Part shown: piece by piece, positions 1 to 12,727 of the stretch | Layout of the letters: the number at the start of each line of letters is the position of its first letter | Numbering within the stretch: position 1 is the stretch's first letter | NCBI RefSeq assembly: GCF_932526225.1 | Contig: NC_064043.1 | Coordinates: 4,393,501 to 4,457,500, forward strand | DNA from: Nematostella vectensis | Taxonomy: Eukaryota; Cnidaria; Anthozoa; Actiniaria; Edwardsiidae | Length of the DNA stretch: 64,000 bases | Reading direction: 5' to 3' | The notes under the pieces: model-generated | What the model saw: only the letters and a program-made list of their open reading frames with translations | Databases searched by the model: none | What the model was told of the DNA's origin: nothing | Translations under genes and position numbers: made by a program

Positions 1-692
1 CAATGTAGCTCCAGGCGTTTTCTAGCGTTTAATGTAGCTGTTACTGTAAGACGAAGTTTGCTTCAGAAAAAATTACAGGTACAACCACCTGTCATTGTAC
101 AAAGCTAGAAAAACAGCGGCTTCTTTTTTTGAAAACTCCTCAAATTCTCACATACGTGCCTTTGTAATTCACACTCAAAATTCACACTCACGACTCGGTA
201 GGGGAACAAAGCACAACAAGTCTAATCCTATGAAAGCTGAGGTTGCGAAGGGCGAATGTTGCTTTTGAGCTGGTGCGCTAATGCGTCGAAACGTCATTTA
301 CGACGTGTGTCCCTGATCCACTGAACGATTTGTGTGTTAATTATTATGCTAAACTAATAAAAGCTGGGACTGCAGCCCATGCGCGCTCATTATTTTCCTA
401 GCCACGACACGGTGCAATAGCGAAATCAATCGTATTGATTATATGAAGTTTGCTATCGTGAATTTGAACCTTATAAGGTGCGCTTCAAACCGTCGATTGA
501 TCGGCAAGCTAAATCGCGACAAGCCGTAAACCCGAGCCTAGCAAATTAAAATAATAACATACCATAGAAAGCCCGAGGAAATGAAGAGTAAATGAAACGT
601 GGGTGAGTCAAGATAAAACGATCTGGAAGTCTGACATCACTGTAGTTTGGTTCAAGCATTGGTCGTATCACGAGCTCAGTCAAGTGGCGAAT
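1..692. other. Upstream flank of the GPCR, no gene seen
   Basis: No open frame with protein-like composition is visible here. The GPCR reading frame stays open upstream to a GTG at 603, but the first ATG is at 693. The stretch presumably holds the promoter or 5' UTR of the GPCR; no clear TATA box or splice acceptor was recognised. Confidence 0.5.
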
Positions 693-1811
693 ATGGATCA
701 AGCCAACGCTACCAACAACAGTCTTCCGTCGAATGCAACCCTACCGTTTTTCTGCCGCGAGGACACAGTACTAGAAACAGCGATCAAGCTCATTGCTTAT
801 ACTGCCGTATTGATTGTGTCCTTAGTGGGAAATATCCGTGTCATTTTATTGATTCTCCGCAGCCCCTGTTTGAGACGACGCACAATCAATTTAATGGTGG
901 TTAACATGGCTTTATCAGACCTCTTCCTCTCGTTATTTGCGATCCCTCGCACCATGAGTGAAATCGTCACGGAAATAGGACGGTGGCATGTGGACGGCCC
1001 GGCTGGCACCGCGCTCTGCAAATTCGTCTTCTTTATTCACGATGTATCAACTGCGGTTTCCATAGAGTGCCTTGTTTTAATCGCAGTGGATCGTTTCTGT
1101 GCGGTGATTTACCCCATCCGCACCGCCACCCGTACAAGATATCGAGCGTTTCTCATCCCACTGACATGGATTATCGCCTGCGCCATTCACTCGCCAACTC
1201 TCGTCATCTACTTCCTCGAATACGACCAGGGATTTATTTACTGCGAATATCGCTGGTCACCCATCCCCGAAGAGCACGCGCGCATCGTCCGCGATCATTA
1301 TATCGTGATGTTCTGCCTACACATGGTGCTGCCTTTTTTCCTTCTGACGTTCCTCTACTCGGGCATACTCGTCAAGCTTCACCAACGCGGTTATCTCCTG
1401 CGATCTGCGCTAACACACCGTATGAGCGCGCGAAAACGCCGCGAACACAACATCCTAAAAATGGCAATTACCATTCTCATCGCGTTTGCCGTTTGCTGGG
1501 CTCCGTTCAATACATTTGTAGTCTTGGACGTTTTTGTCCTAGACGGACCAAACTGTTCCCTAAGAGTCTTTTTCTTTTTCGCAATGTTCCTGGCCTATAT
1601 GAACAGCGCAGTTAATCCTGGGATTTATCACTTTTTCAGTCGAAATTTCAGGAAGGTCTCAAAGCGTAACGGTACTCGCCCGCGAGGCGTAATAGCACCA
1701 AACATCAACCACATGGCGGCGTGCTGTCAGCTTCGACTCTCTCTGCCTCGTCCGCGGAAGACAAAGAGCGCAGGGAATACCCCCAAACTTGAGCTTATTA
1801 CTGCTCTATAA
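693..1811 (+). CDS. Class A (rhodopsin-like) G-protein-coupled receptor, peptide-receptor-like, single exon
   Basis: The frame encodes 372 residues from the ATG at 693 to TAA. The N-terminus has three N-glycosylation sequons (NAT, NNS, NAT). Seven hydrophobic segments carry class A hallmarks: GN in TM1 (SLVGNIRV), an Asp in TM2 (NMALSDLF, about residue 76), a DRF variant of DRY at the end of TM3 (133-135), CWAPF in TM6 (268-272) and NPGIY in TM7 (308-312, a variant of NPxxY), followed by a helix-8-like FFSRNFRK. Cys109 before TM3 and Cys184 in extracellular loop 2 can form the usual disulfide. It should sit in the plasma membrane and signal through heterotrimeric G proteins. The style of TM2, TM6 and TM7 resembles neuropeptide receptors; the ligand cannot be read from sequence. 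A start at GTG 603 is possible only by non-standard initiation. AATAAA occurs near 2294. Lack of introns is common for cnidarian GPCRs. Confidence 0.93.
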   Translation: MDQANATNNSLPSNATLPFFCREDTVLETAIKLIAYTAVLIVSLVGNIRVILLILRSPCLRRRTINLMVVNMALSDLFLSLFAIPRTMSEIVTEIGRWHVDGPAGTALCKFVFFIHDVSTAVSIECLVLIAVDRFCAVIYPIRTATRTRYRAFLIPLTWIIACAIHSPTLVIYFLEYDQGFIYCEYRWSPIPEEHARIVRDHYIVMFCLHMVLPFFLLTFLYSGILVKLHQRGYLLRSALTHRMSARKRREHNILKMAITILIAFAVCWAPFNTFVVLDVFVLDGPNCSLRVFFFFAMFLAYMNSAVNPGIYHFFSRNFRKVSKRNGTRPRGVIAPNINHMAACCQLRLSLPRPRKTKSAGNTPKLELITAL

Positions 1812-4800
1812 GACACGCACCCGGCTTTTACGCACAACACCGCCTCTGGTAACAAACTCCAGACATTTTCTGATACAGAGCGTTAGAAGAATAGATAATA
1901 GAAGAGGAATAAACTGTAATCTAGTTCAAAATTATGTCATCGCCCCTCATGTTCTTTCAAAAGGTTCATCTGACTTACGTGTAAGATACATGGCTTTGTT
2001 AAGCCTACTTCAGCATAGAGCATATTTAGAACGCCATCTAACTTCGAGTGTGAGCTGTATATACCTTGATATTGTAAATAGGTAGCGCGAGACCTGTAAA
2101 GTCTAATATATTGTATGATACTGATTGTAAAAGACATCACTCGCATTATATCTAGCGAACTGCGATAGTTACACGACTATCGAATAGATTTAAATGATTC
2201 CATCGCCGTAGCTCTATTGTCTTTGTATATTATAGTTTGCCCCCTCATCATTAAACACATTGTATATACTAAGGCAAGTCAGTGAAGTCATACAAATAAA
2301 TTGGGTAAAATTGTTGTGTATTCGATAAGTGTAATCAATTTTGGTTGGCAGGTTCGCGTCAAATGCAAGCTCTGAGCAGCGTTTAATTCATTTGATAAAA
2401 GGTTGGTCTCGTCGACGGCTCTTTTCTTTGCCACTTTACATATATTACGTCCTTCATTCCTTTAACTCCCCGAAAGTGTTTCGACTTAACTCGCCTTGGG
2501 GAACACCTCCAACCTATCAACAGATTAGGAGAGACCTATTTAGAAGCAAATAACGCAGCGCTGGTTCTGCGACTTTGTCTATGTGATTCTGATTTCATTT
2601 AGATAAGACTTTCAATTCTCGGGTAATTCTAAGAATATGCTAGCAAGACAAATAAATTACCCTAAAATATCAATAAAGACAGCAATTTCATTTTTTCCTT
2701 TCAAAATAAACGTCCGTAAGCAGGGGTTTTGCTAGTAATGTCAATAAATGTCAGACCCGACATCTTATTGGAGTTCATTCTAAGGATATTTTTAAAGTTA
2801 AATAACTTAAACCGAACTTCAGTTGTAAAAGCAATTACTGGCTTTTTCCACGCAAAATAACTGATGGACTCAAAACAGTATATTTTGCTAATACAATCCA
2901 CGTTAATAATACATCCATATTTAAATCCACGAAAAAGGATATTATACCCCTTGATGCAAAACCCTTTATAAGAAAACGGACTATAGAACCACAAATGTAT
3001 AGCTTTCGAGTTCATATTAATGACGTATCGAAGATCGGAAGAAAAAGTCAATTATGGTTTGAATTACCCTAAAGCAAAAGGCTCTATTCGCGAATTTAGA
3101 CCGCCCGGTACAAGATATGTTTTATCACGATAACATCGTCAGGTTGTGGTTTTCAAACGTCTCAGAGACGTATGACACGTATTTGTTTAAAGCGTTTTAC
3201 CAACTCTAGTTTTTCGTGAAGCTGTCGATCTAAATGCAGACATTTGAATTATGATTATGTGTATGGAAGCTCCGGCTATTGCAACCAAAGGCGCCATCCG
3301 ACCATTGATTGTCTCAAATGGAATCTAAACTTAGAATATAACCTAATCACAGTGTAGCCAGATTATTACTGCTGGGAAACAAGAATAAAAATGGAATAAT
3401 CTTTAGATTGATCGGAAATCGGGATGCAATTTGGGTATTTTATTGTCTTAATTGTGTGAGGAGAGGTCATTTATGTTAGTTCACCTGCATATATCGTGGA
3501 AAGAACAGGAGCTTTATTACCGAACGTGCGCGGAGAATCAAAAGACATTTTTTTATCTTTTTTCATACTACACGTACAGTCCTGCGCAAAATAAACAAAT
3601 GTCAACAGAAGCAAATAAAACGAGATAAAAAGTGCAAAAAGGCATTGATAAAAACTATTGACTTAAAACTAGTTTAACCCGGGTAGACAAACAGTAAATT
3701 ACACAAGTAAAAAATATACAACCAGAGAACGTAAAGCTAAATAAAAAATGTGTTTTTCTTTATCAATGGGAACAAAAGTTGTAATAAAAATGAATAGAAT
3801 TAAAAAAATAAACTAAATTTGTGACCTCCATAAACATTCAAAATAATTAAATACGAAAAGGTTATAAAATTTCTCGGATTCTCTTATTTGCTGCTGTAAA
3901 TTGCATCCAATTCGGACAAGACCGCAAAAGTCTTTTCTAAGTATCACTTTAACCAAGAGCACGTTATTGTTATCGGCCTGCCCTTGTAAAAGCGATCGCG
4001 CGCTTTCTGTCGCTTCTGATTGGTTAATCTCTAAGGAAGACCTCTCAGATGATTGTGTTCTCGAGAGTGCTTCTCTTAAGGACCTTCGACAGGACGCGCA
4101 GGTTGTGCTAGCAATAACGATAATTACTTTGGACTACACCCAGTCTATTTCGCTCTAACAAAATGTGATATCTCCTTTTCTTAAAATTGAATGCCCAATT
4201 ATGTGTTTTCAGTTTGGGTTCAAAGCTTTCCGTAATACCCTCCCACAGGGCACTAGGCATTAAAGAATCAATCAGCCACTTCTTTGATATCAAAGCAATT
4301 GAAAAATACAGCTGTTGATCTAAAGAAGGCGTAAAAAAACAACCGCCTACGATAACAAAACGCTACAACCAAAGAAGTCAAAGACTAGTACAGCAAGAAC
4401 AAGCATGGCGTCCATGACAACCATAACACATAAATTGCCGTAGAATCCGAAGGATTGGTTTAACTTTTTTAAGAAAGCAATGTAACACACGTATGGTTTC
4501 ATTTCCCTCTCGGATGCCGATGACCTATATCTCTATAAACCGGGCAACTAGAGCCCTTTTAGTGTTACTTTTATCTGAGCCATAGGGGCAATACACTCCT
4601 AAAGCGGACAACGTATATTTCTTGTCAGTTTTCTTACTAACTGCATAAAATATTAGCCGATATCGTTGATATGTAGTAGAGCACGAAAAAGTTATTATGG
4701 CCTTATGCCTAGAAATGAACAAATGGATGCATAAAATATGATGCAATTACTTTCGAGATGTATTTTGTCCCACTTCCATCCCCTCACAAAAATAATTCAC

Positions 4801-6512
4801 ACATTCTGAGTACATTCTGAGTACATGTCATTCCGCTTGAGAAGGAGGTGTAACCAATGTTTGTGTTAGCCCTAAATCACAAATATTAGCATTCGATTGA
4901 GGAAAATGCAATAGTTTCGTCTGAAGGAAATCGCTCAAAACATATAAGAAACACAGTCTCAACATTTTAGGTACATATTGTTTTTCAAGAAATATCAGGA
5001 AATGTGGCTGTCATTGAATAGAAGCGTTTGTTCGGTTGAGTCAATAAGGCGGCAGGTTAGTCTTTGATCACTGATAACTAGGCATAAAAGCGGATGTAAA
5101 ATTCGGTGAACTCGGAACCACTGTCATTAGTAGGTGAATCACATCAACTCCAAGGCGTGGTTAAGGCACTGAGTTTTGAAGAGAAAACGCGGTATCTTTA
5201 CGCTATAATAAAACTTCCCACGCATTGGTGGTAAAAGGGTTATTAAGAGTGTTCCTATGCCGAATGAGGGGGCATTACTCTTAGACTAAGGGCATATGAT
5301 AAAGCACCTAATGTATTTTCTAAAAAAAAAATGCTATGAGAGTCTGTGAAACTAAAGTTGTGTAGCGTTTTTACGTTATGGTTTATATATGCATCTTTTG
5401 CTAACGCATACTAGACAAAGAAAAGAAAGCCCCAAAGGCGTCCTGAATTAGCCATTTTAAAAACGCCTTTTCCACGAATCATTAACGTAAATTGGTTAAA
5501 ATGGTCTATATTGTTTCACGGGGACTTCCTATTATCATTCTCAAGGTTTTGCGTTCTTTGTGCCTTTGTTACTCATTTGGAGCAAGTGATGGCTAAGGGA
5601 GCGGCTGCGCTACCCGTCTTAAAGTTGTGTATATTTTTTTTTACTAAAGAGTCGCCATATTCAACAACACTTTTGCGTATACCCCCTAGACAGATTGTAT
5701 TTAACTACTGTTTTAGGTGTTCTAAGGAAACCAAGGTATCAAATCAAATTTATGAGTGCTATATGTTATTCATTACATATGTGTTAATAACGCACAGTCA
5801 ATTTCTCGCCTTTTCGCGCGCTTTTATTTAAACACAACTGAAATGTTGTTCAATATTTGTAACAGTTTGTAACAAAAAGCACACAAATCTGACGCAAGAA
5901 TCTCCACGCTTCCAGTATATCATAGCTGTTTTTATTTCTTTACGAAGAAAAAGAAGTCCTGTGTTCAAACAAAGACAAAACATAGGTCCCTCTTTCCCCG
6001 CAATCCTCATTGGTAGACAATCTTCAATGGTAGACAATTTCTTAGCCCAGCAATAAAGCTTGCGTGTATCGGTTATCTTCTAGTCCGAGTAATTGAGTTC
6101 AAAATAGAGCAAAGCTAAATTAACCATCGTATCTGTGCTAGACAGTAAGATCGTATCGAAAGCGTTAAGCGATTCTTATATAGTGTTACGTACCCTATAG
6201 GTATAAAAGATTAAGAGCCTAGAGAGGTAAGCCCTGTTTACCACACACTACGCAAAGCTGGGTCTTATCCAGGGGAAAATGTTACTAGAAATAAAACACA
6301 TGTGGTTTCAAGCTTCTGTATATTATTTACTGAGAAAATCATCGTTAAATCATCGGTGTTAAATGACCTGGGCCGGGTTTCTAGGTAGCAGGTTTACTGG
6401 CCATGTGCTAACCCGGGGATGAATGCCCTTTTCATCCAATCAAATGTCAAGACCGTATTTATCTCTCGGTTAGCAATAGCCTATGATTTCTGGGAACGGC
6501 CCCTAGTTTAAA

Positions 6513-6651
6513 CAGGGGCGTAGCCAGGGGATGGCCCTTCTAGCAGCCAAAAATACAGTAAATGTATGAGACATTATCTAAAACACAGGAGAAAATGCCT
6601 TGAAAGTGCCTTTTTGGCCCCCTCCTGTTAAAAATCCTGGCTGCGCTGCTG
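6513..6651 (+). mobile_element. Short MITE-like repeat with CAGGGGCGTAGCCAGG-type ends
   Basis: The left end CAGGGGCGTAGCCAGG and the reverse complement of the right end (CAGCAGCGCAGCCAGG) match at most positions, giving imperfect terminal inverted repeats around about 110 bases of filler. The same interior, including the stretch reading aatacagtaaatgtatgaga, recurs near 18150. A reverse-oriented copy recurs at 18374-18451 and continues at about 19163-19205. No coding capacity. It fits a non-autonomous DNA element. Confidence 0.7.
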
Positions 6652-9600
6652 TAAAATATCTCAGTGGTAAATCTAGTCTGGGATCATTTAATAGTCCGTT
6701 AATCCAAAATAGAGCAAGCTTTAATTAGATGCCTTTGCGTTTATCTACACCAGACAAACAGATGAGTTTCAAGTGACAACTCTTAAATACTAATTAGAGG
6801 GCTTAGGTAATCCGCTTATTGATGCTTGAGTTTTGAAGTGTTTCTATTTGCAATCACTCTCTGCAGTGAAAGGGGTAGTAAATCATCAAAGTATTTAGAA
6901 AGGGTGGTCTGTTTGTAGTAAGAAACTCGGATTCGGTAGTCACATGGGACAACACGGCCGTTCCCACGGGTTATCGCCATCCACCGCCTGCAAGCAGAAA
7001 AAAAGAAGAGTACAGCAGTACAGCCGGTTGCGCAAATTGTGTAAATTTATGTTATATTTAATTAATTTCTAATTCAAAAGTCAAGCACGTCATTACTTGT
7101 TGTAATTGGTGCTTTTTGCATTCTTTTAATTGTGCGTTTAGGTAATCAAATAGACTTGAATAAAATAGCTTCCCACCTATTTTCTCTTGTGACAACTTCA
7201 ACCTCAATTGGAGGCTAACTTTATAGTTGTGAATGTATATTAGCAATATGGGAGTCGACATTGGATGGCGCGCAAAGCATGCCGGGTAACTAATACTTGC
7301 ACACGTTTTTAACGCAAGTTTTGTATCATCTACTAGACAACCAGTGCATACCGTGACCCAGAGGCCGTAGTCTAATAGGTCATCCAAGTTTCTTCCTCTT
7401 TTGAATCAATATGGTTTAATAGTCCGTCAAACAGTAGGCAGGCTTAAATATTTGTTGCGTCTTATCGTTAAATTGATTAAAAAATACAACGCGTAGTCTT
7501 TTAGACACTATATATATAGAAATTGGATCTAATTTTTTTCAAGCGTAGAATTCTACACCACTACTTCCCTAAGTGCCGAAAAATAGGCGCCAGGACGACT
7601 CCGGTTTTAAAGTATTAATGACATTGTGCGTTAGCGAGTTTCGTGATAACAGCGTATAACGTGAAAATGTATTTTGCCAATGGCTAAGTACAATATTATC
7701 GTAGTTAAAACTAACCATGACCAAGCGTTAGCGTACAAGTGCAGCCTAAATGGCATACCCAGACATTGAGGGTGGTTTCCATAGTGACGCACCCCACCAT
7801 GCTCGGGGAGGTAGAATGAAACATCATAAAACACCTTGAATTTTTTTAATATGTATATCTGTGTGACTCGAATAAAATGTTTGGGTGTAACTTGCAAGCG
7901 ATTAAAAAAGCATGTAGATGCATATGCAGGGATTTACAGTCAACTCGACACCACAATTAGTCAACTCGCCACCGACTTTACATCTAATATAGGATTAATA
8001 TTCATTTCTTTGTATCTGATGCGGCTTGTAACAAGACGTTCGGCTAGCAAAACAGACTTTCATCTTTTATCATTTTCTTTTTTTGTTGTTGGTTCTAGAT
8101 TTTCTAAAAAATTGTAGCTTCTCGGAGGGAGGGGCACTCACTGTACAATAACCATGGGAGGATCCAGATAATTCTCGAAGGTTGAAGGGGAAGGGGGCAC
8201 TTCACATTTCTTCCAAAATTTCGTCCGAAGGTAGCCCCCCCTGGAGCCCCCTGAATCCACCACTGATAACATAGTTTCAAATATATTTAAAACAGCCGGT
8301 AATAACGGCTCTAACGTTTATTAGTTTAACAAGTCAGGTTTTTTTCCAGGTTTTACAAGATGGTAGATCATTGAAGGGAATACGAAAACTATATTTATTA
8401 CAGGTATTTAGACCAAGCAACTTGTTCAAGTTCTTGCCGACTGAGTTATAAAACCACCAGCAGCCACACTAAGCACACCGCACACACTTTGGCAATTAAG
8501 ATAGTCAGCGGTCTAGTCCAATTCTGCCCATGCGTCCATCCGTCGTCTCCAGGCCCCTGGCGGCTCTGCAAATCTCTTTCTGTTACATATAACAGTTCTA
8601 GGTGAGCGCTCGCAGATGCTGCGTAGCCTTAGATTGAGGCCTTTACTCTTAGCTGACTGAAATTGAGAATTGCATTAGAACATTATTAACCATAACACAC
8701 TTTTCAGTGCACCAAAAAAATTACTAAAATTCTCAAAAGAGCATTTCGTGGGTAAAAGCCTGATCATTTATGACAAAACTCAGCTTGTTTAATACTGGCC
8801 AAGAACACCAATATAAATTTTCGCACCCTAACCCCTATACCAATCTTTCGGATGTACTTAGACGTTTTTTTTTTATAACCCAAATTCACCCAACTGTCTT
8901 TGTTTTATTTTATTCTTTGTTAATTTATCCCCTGCATCCTCATGAAAAGCTCATAGAGATAAGTTATCGGGCACTATTGAGCTGAACAATGTTCCTATTG
9001 AAGCTGCTATTGATGGTGCTCGGAGGGATTAGCGAAAAACAAAGAGCCAGATGGCACAAGTGCGGTATGTCTCGTTATGCTATCAAGTACGCACAAGAGC
9101 GGTTTATATCATAATACTTCTCATAAGTAACAAGCGGTAACCGAAAAACCGATAACCCAACCAACCTCCATATCCGAATCTGATAACAACTTTACCAATG
9201 ATTAAATATTGCATTCAACACATTCACTCGCTCTCATGTTCGAGTGGATCGATACTTGGAGAATATTACATTGGAGATAAAAAAAAAGAATTTATATGAA
9301 AAAAATGCGCAATAGATTTTAAGTACACACTTACACGTCGCATTCTTATGGCGAAACATGAACGATTATATGATCCTTATGAAAATATTAAGGAGAACAA
9401 CAGTTGCGGAAGGGACAAAGCTTATGGATAAACTAGGGATAAACTAGCCATTTAATTTTTGTTCCGATTCTCTGTTAATTTTCTTATACTGCATAAATTT
9501 ACAACCCCCCTAAAACATATATATTATTATTTTATAAGAGTTTCTCTTTCTAGCCCAGTAAAGAAAATAATATGTTTACCTCATGTCTTGATTGAGCGGG

Positions 9601-10728
9601 ATTTCGCTTGAACCAGGGATACGCAATACCACTGTTTGGCCCGCTCGAGATGGCATTTGTAACAGAAAAAGTACAAAGTAATAACACGAGGCTTAGAACC
9701 AAAATCTGTAAACAGCGCTCCATTATTGAAGGTGAGATCTTGGGGTACGCCCGCGTGAACGTTCACCTTTGAAAGCTGGGCTTCTTGTGGAGTTTAAGAA
9801 GGAGAGAGTCTATATATGAGTGTTAGCAGACGGGGCAGGGCCCTGATACTTCGTCAGTTCTCCACGCTTTGTGCTAGAAACCTCACATCACCTGCAAAAG
9901 ATGTGAAGGCGTCCGCAATCAATGCAACCAATTAGCCGCGAAACACAGCCCATGACAATAGAATCTTTTCGCTCTTATTGACTCGATCGTTATCGATAGC
10001 TAACCTCAAATGTCGATACTCTCGTCACAACTTGCGCGTTAACTTAAGAGATACAACCCGAGGACACTTTGATGGATGCCTATTGGAATCAAACTGTCTT
10101 TTGCGTCCAGAGAAGGAACGTAAAGTGAGAATTCATAACTGAGAAAGTACATAGCATTAGACGAGATGGTATTAAGTGTTAATTAAACGCTCAAACAGGA
10201 CATTTGGAATCCACTTTGAGAGTATATATGAAAATTGTTGAGACATTTAGCTCATTATTTGGTAACCGATTTAATGTGAATATGAGGGTGTTTTCACCGC
10301 ATCCTGCGGCGTCTGAAATATCTGATTTATCATAATTCATAAGTAACAGAAAAATAAAAATAAAAATCCAAGGCACATCACTTATATTTGTAAAATGATC
10401 TAAAAGGAAAGACATACGGACGCCATGAAAAAACTTCCCATGCAAAATTGCTTTTCACTTAACTAGATTCACAAAACAACGATGGCACATCCGGAATGGA
10501 AGATACAGTGCTTCGTGTTATTTCGTTTATTTCCACAAAAAGTGAAATAAGTCAAGTATAACTCTTAGTCTGTGGTTTTAAACCACGAAACTTATACAAA
10601 GTAGAGAACGTCCACCGAAAGCGCGAGAAGAGCCACTTCATTTTTAGATGAGTTTTGAGCGAAGTTAAAAACATATATCTCGCAACAGCAGGCTTGATAA
10701 AAGGGGAAACTCTTTTATTCATTCCTAG

Positions 10729-10754
10729 AACCAGAATCCTGTTGGATTCTGGTT
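10729..10754. repeat. Perfect 11-bp hairpin
   Basis: The arm aaccagaatcc and its exact inverse complement ggattctggtt are separated by tgtt. No neighbouring gene explains it; it may be a remnant of a fold-back element. Confidence 0.6.
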
Positions 10755-11514
10755 GTTATGAATAACTATGAGTTTAATGATCGGGTCTAGTTTTTTGTTT
10801 TGGTGCTACGTGCCTTATTTTATTTCCTTTTTACGTAAAAGTATTAGGGGTTCGTTTATTTTAACAATTCTCAACCAATCTTATTTCCCGGGATATTGAT
10901 AAATCATTGCGTAGGGCAACGCTAACATAAGCGTTACGCAAATGGCGCCGACTTCGTGCACAACTTTGACAGTTTGTTAGATTCATCCAAATAATATCTC
11001 TTTTTCAATTTTTTCTTTCTTTGTTCGCAATTTTGCTGGTGATTTAAACGTCAAAAACTTTTGCAAAGAGCTAAGAGCTTTAGAAGGAATTACACATTCT
11101 AGCCTAAAGCAAAACACCACAGCTGATGTGTTCCAAAGACTCCAGATCCGCCAACCCAAAACAACTCTCAATGTACGACCAGAGAATCTTAAAAAGTAGA
11201 ATGAAAACCTAAAAGTCGAAGGTGTTTAATCCAAGCAACAGCAAGAGCCAAGTTCATGCATTTTACAATTTTACAGGCTATCCCACTACAAGTTCCAATT
11301 TTCAAATTTTAACGCTTTACTTTTCCCATTTTTGTGAATTGTTCTTGTAGCAAGACGTCACCTGCCACAGCGAGGAAATTAGAACTAATTCTAATACATT
11401 TTTAATGCCAAAAATATCCCAAAGACTGCCAATTTAAAAGCTGTCACTCTTAAAAGAAGTAAAGACGCTTTCGAATAAGTGGGCGGAGAGGTGAAAAGTG
11501 TGCTTCTCCCGTGA

Positions 11515-12000
11515 CTAATTTACCATGTTTCACGTGGTCGGCCATTACGCTCACAAACACTTTGAGTCACGACAACTTCGAGACCACTCGCACTCACTCA
11601 CTGCTGCGAGTTAAGGTTATGGGATCCGATGGGGTGCTCAGAGCAATCACATCGTCATACCTAACCGCAATTTGACTTTACTCTGGTTTCGCGTGGTGGG
11701 CAATTACGCTCACAAACACTTTGGGTCACGACAACATCGTGCTGGTAGTCTCTCGCTAGGGGTGCGAGATACGACGCGGCGCGCACAGAACAATCACAGC
11801 CTAACACTACAGCAAGCTGACTTCATAGTCTTGTTTCATGTGGCCGGTATTCCGCTAAGAAACACTAGGAGTCACAAGCTTCGAAACTACATAAAGTCCC
11901 TTACTGGAGGCGAGGTTATGGACTCGATGCGGCAAACAGAGAAATATTCACATAAACGCTCGTCACATGGAATCGACTCTTTACTCTCGTTTTACTAATG
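11515..12000 (+). repeat. Degenerate tandem repeat, three copies of about 150-160 bp
   Basis: Three diverged copies of a segment with the pattern tttcaygtgg followed by ttacgctcacaaacactttg and gtcacgacaac begin near 11528, 11687 and 11834 (spacings 159 and 147). The third copy is the most diverged. A 108-codon frame at 11672-11998 only reads through the repeat and is not called as a gene. Confidence 0.65.
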
Positions 12001-12727
12001 TGCGCAAACATTCTAACTTGTATTTGAGCTAGCCAAGCAATTTCCGTTAATCATCGTTCAGTATCGACGTTGTTTTTTTCTTTAAAATTTACGGTTGAAG
12101 TTTTACTCGCAAACGAAACTGATAGAAGTCTCTTCATGTCGACAAAGAGATTGTACGTTAAATTTGCGTGGTACATACCAGCACAAGGTGACGATAAACA
12201 TCGCAGCTTTATTAAACCCTTTTCATATGAAAAAATAGGGGTTTGGCGACATACAATGCTATTCTAGGCTTGTTCTGACTAAAACCGAAAAGTAGAGTAA
12301 GGATTGGTCAGACCCTGCATCAAGTAGTTGTTAGCCCTAGTGTTCAAGTGCAAATAAAAAAAACACAAGCGCAGGCGTAAGCGACCAGCGGTCTGCGAAC
12401 GAGTTTTGTCTATGTTTTAGTGTCCTGTGGCTTATTTGGCGCGTGAGAATAGGACGAGGTTTGCTAGTACGCATGCGTCCATGTGCGGCTTGGGCATGTG
12501 GTATCGGATATTACTGATCCATTTCATACGATAGTCGACATGTGAACGCTGCACCAAAACATACTATTTATCTATCTACAAAAACATTCAAAGCAAAATC
12601 TACGAGGCCGTCTAACAAAGAAAAGACGCCGTCTGAAGCAGCTGAAGCGCAGTATAAGCCTTTTGGTTGAAATACGGTGATTTTTTCAAGGATACACCAA
12701 GTACCCACCTCAGACGTAAGACGTTCC

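Larger units (their letters stand above)
1812..12727. other. Gene-poor intergenic region
   Basis: About 10.9 kb between the GPCR and the C4orf33-like gene. Open frames are short (up to about 109 codons), AT-rich and without recognisable domains, so none is called. Visible structure is limited to a probable GPCR poly(A) signal near 2294, a short inverted-repeat element (6513-6651), a second degenerate G-rich repeat around 8160-8280 whose ends look like ggatccag and ctgaatccacc, a perfect hairpin (10729-10754) and a degenerate three-copy tandem repeat (11515-12000). Confidence 0.6.

Noticed and set aside
603-692. N-terminal extension of the GPCR from a GTG
   Set aside because: Eukaryotic starts are ATG; the extension has no signal peptide or domain, and the three glycosylation sequons follow the ATG at 693.
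2701-3051. 116-codon minus-strand frame
   Set aside because: AT-rich, no domain, no nearby splice partners; typical chance frame in intergenic DNA.
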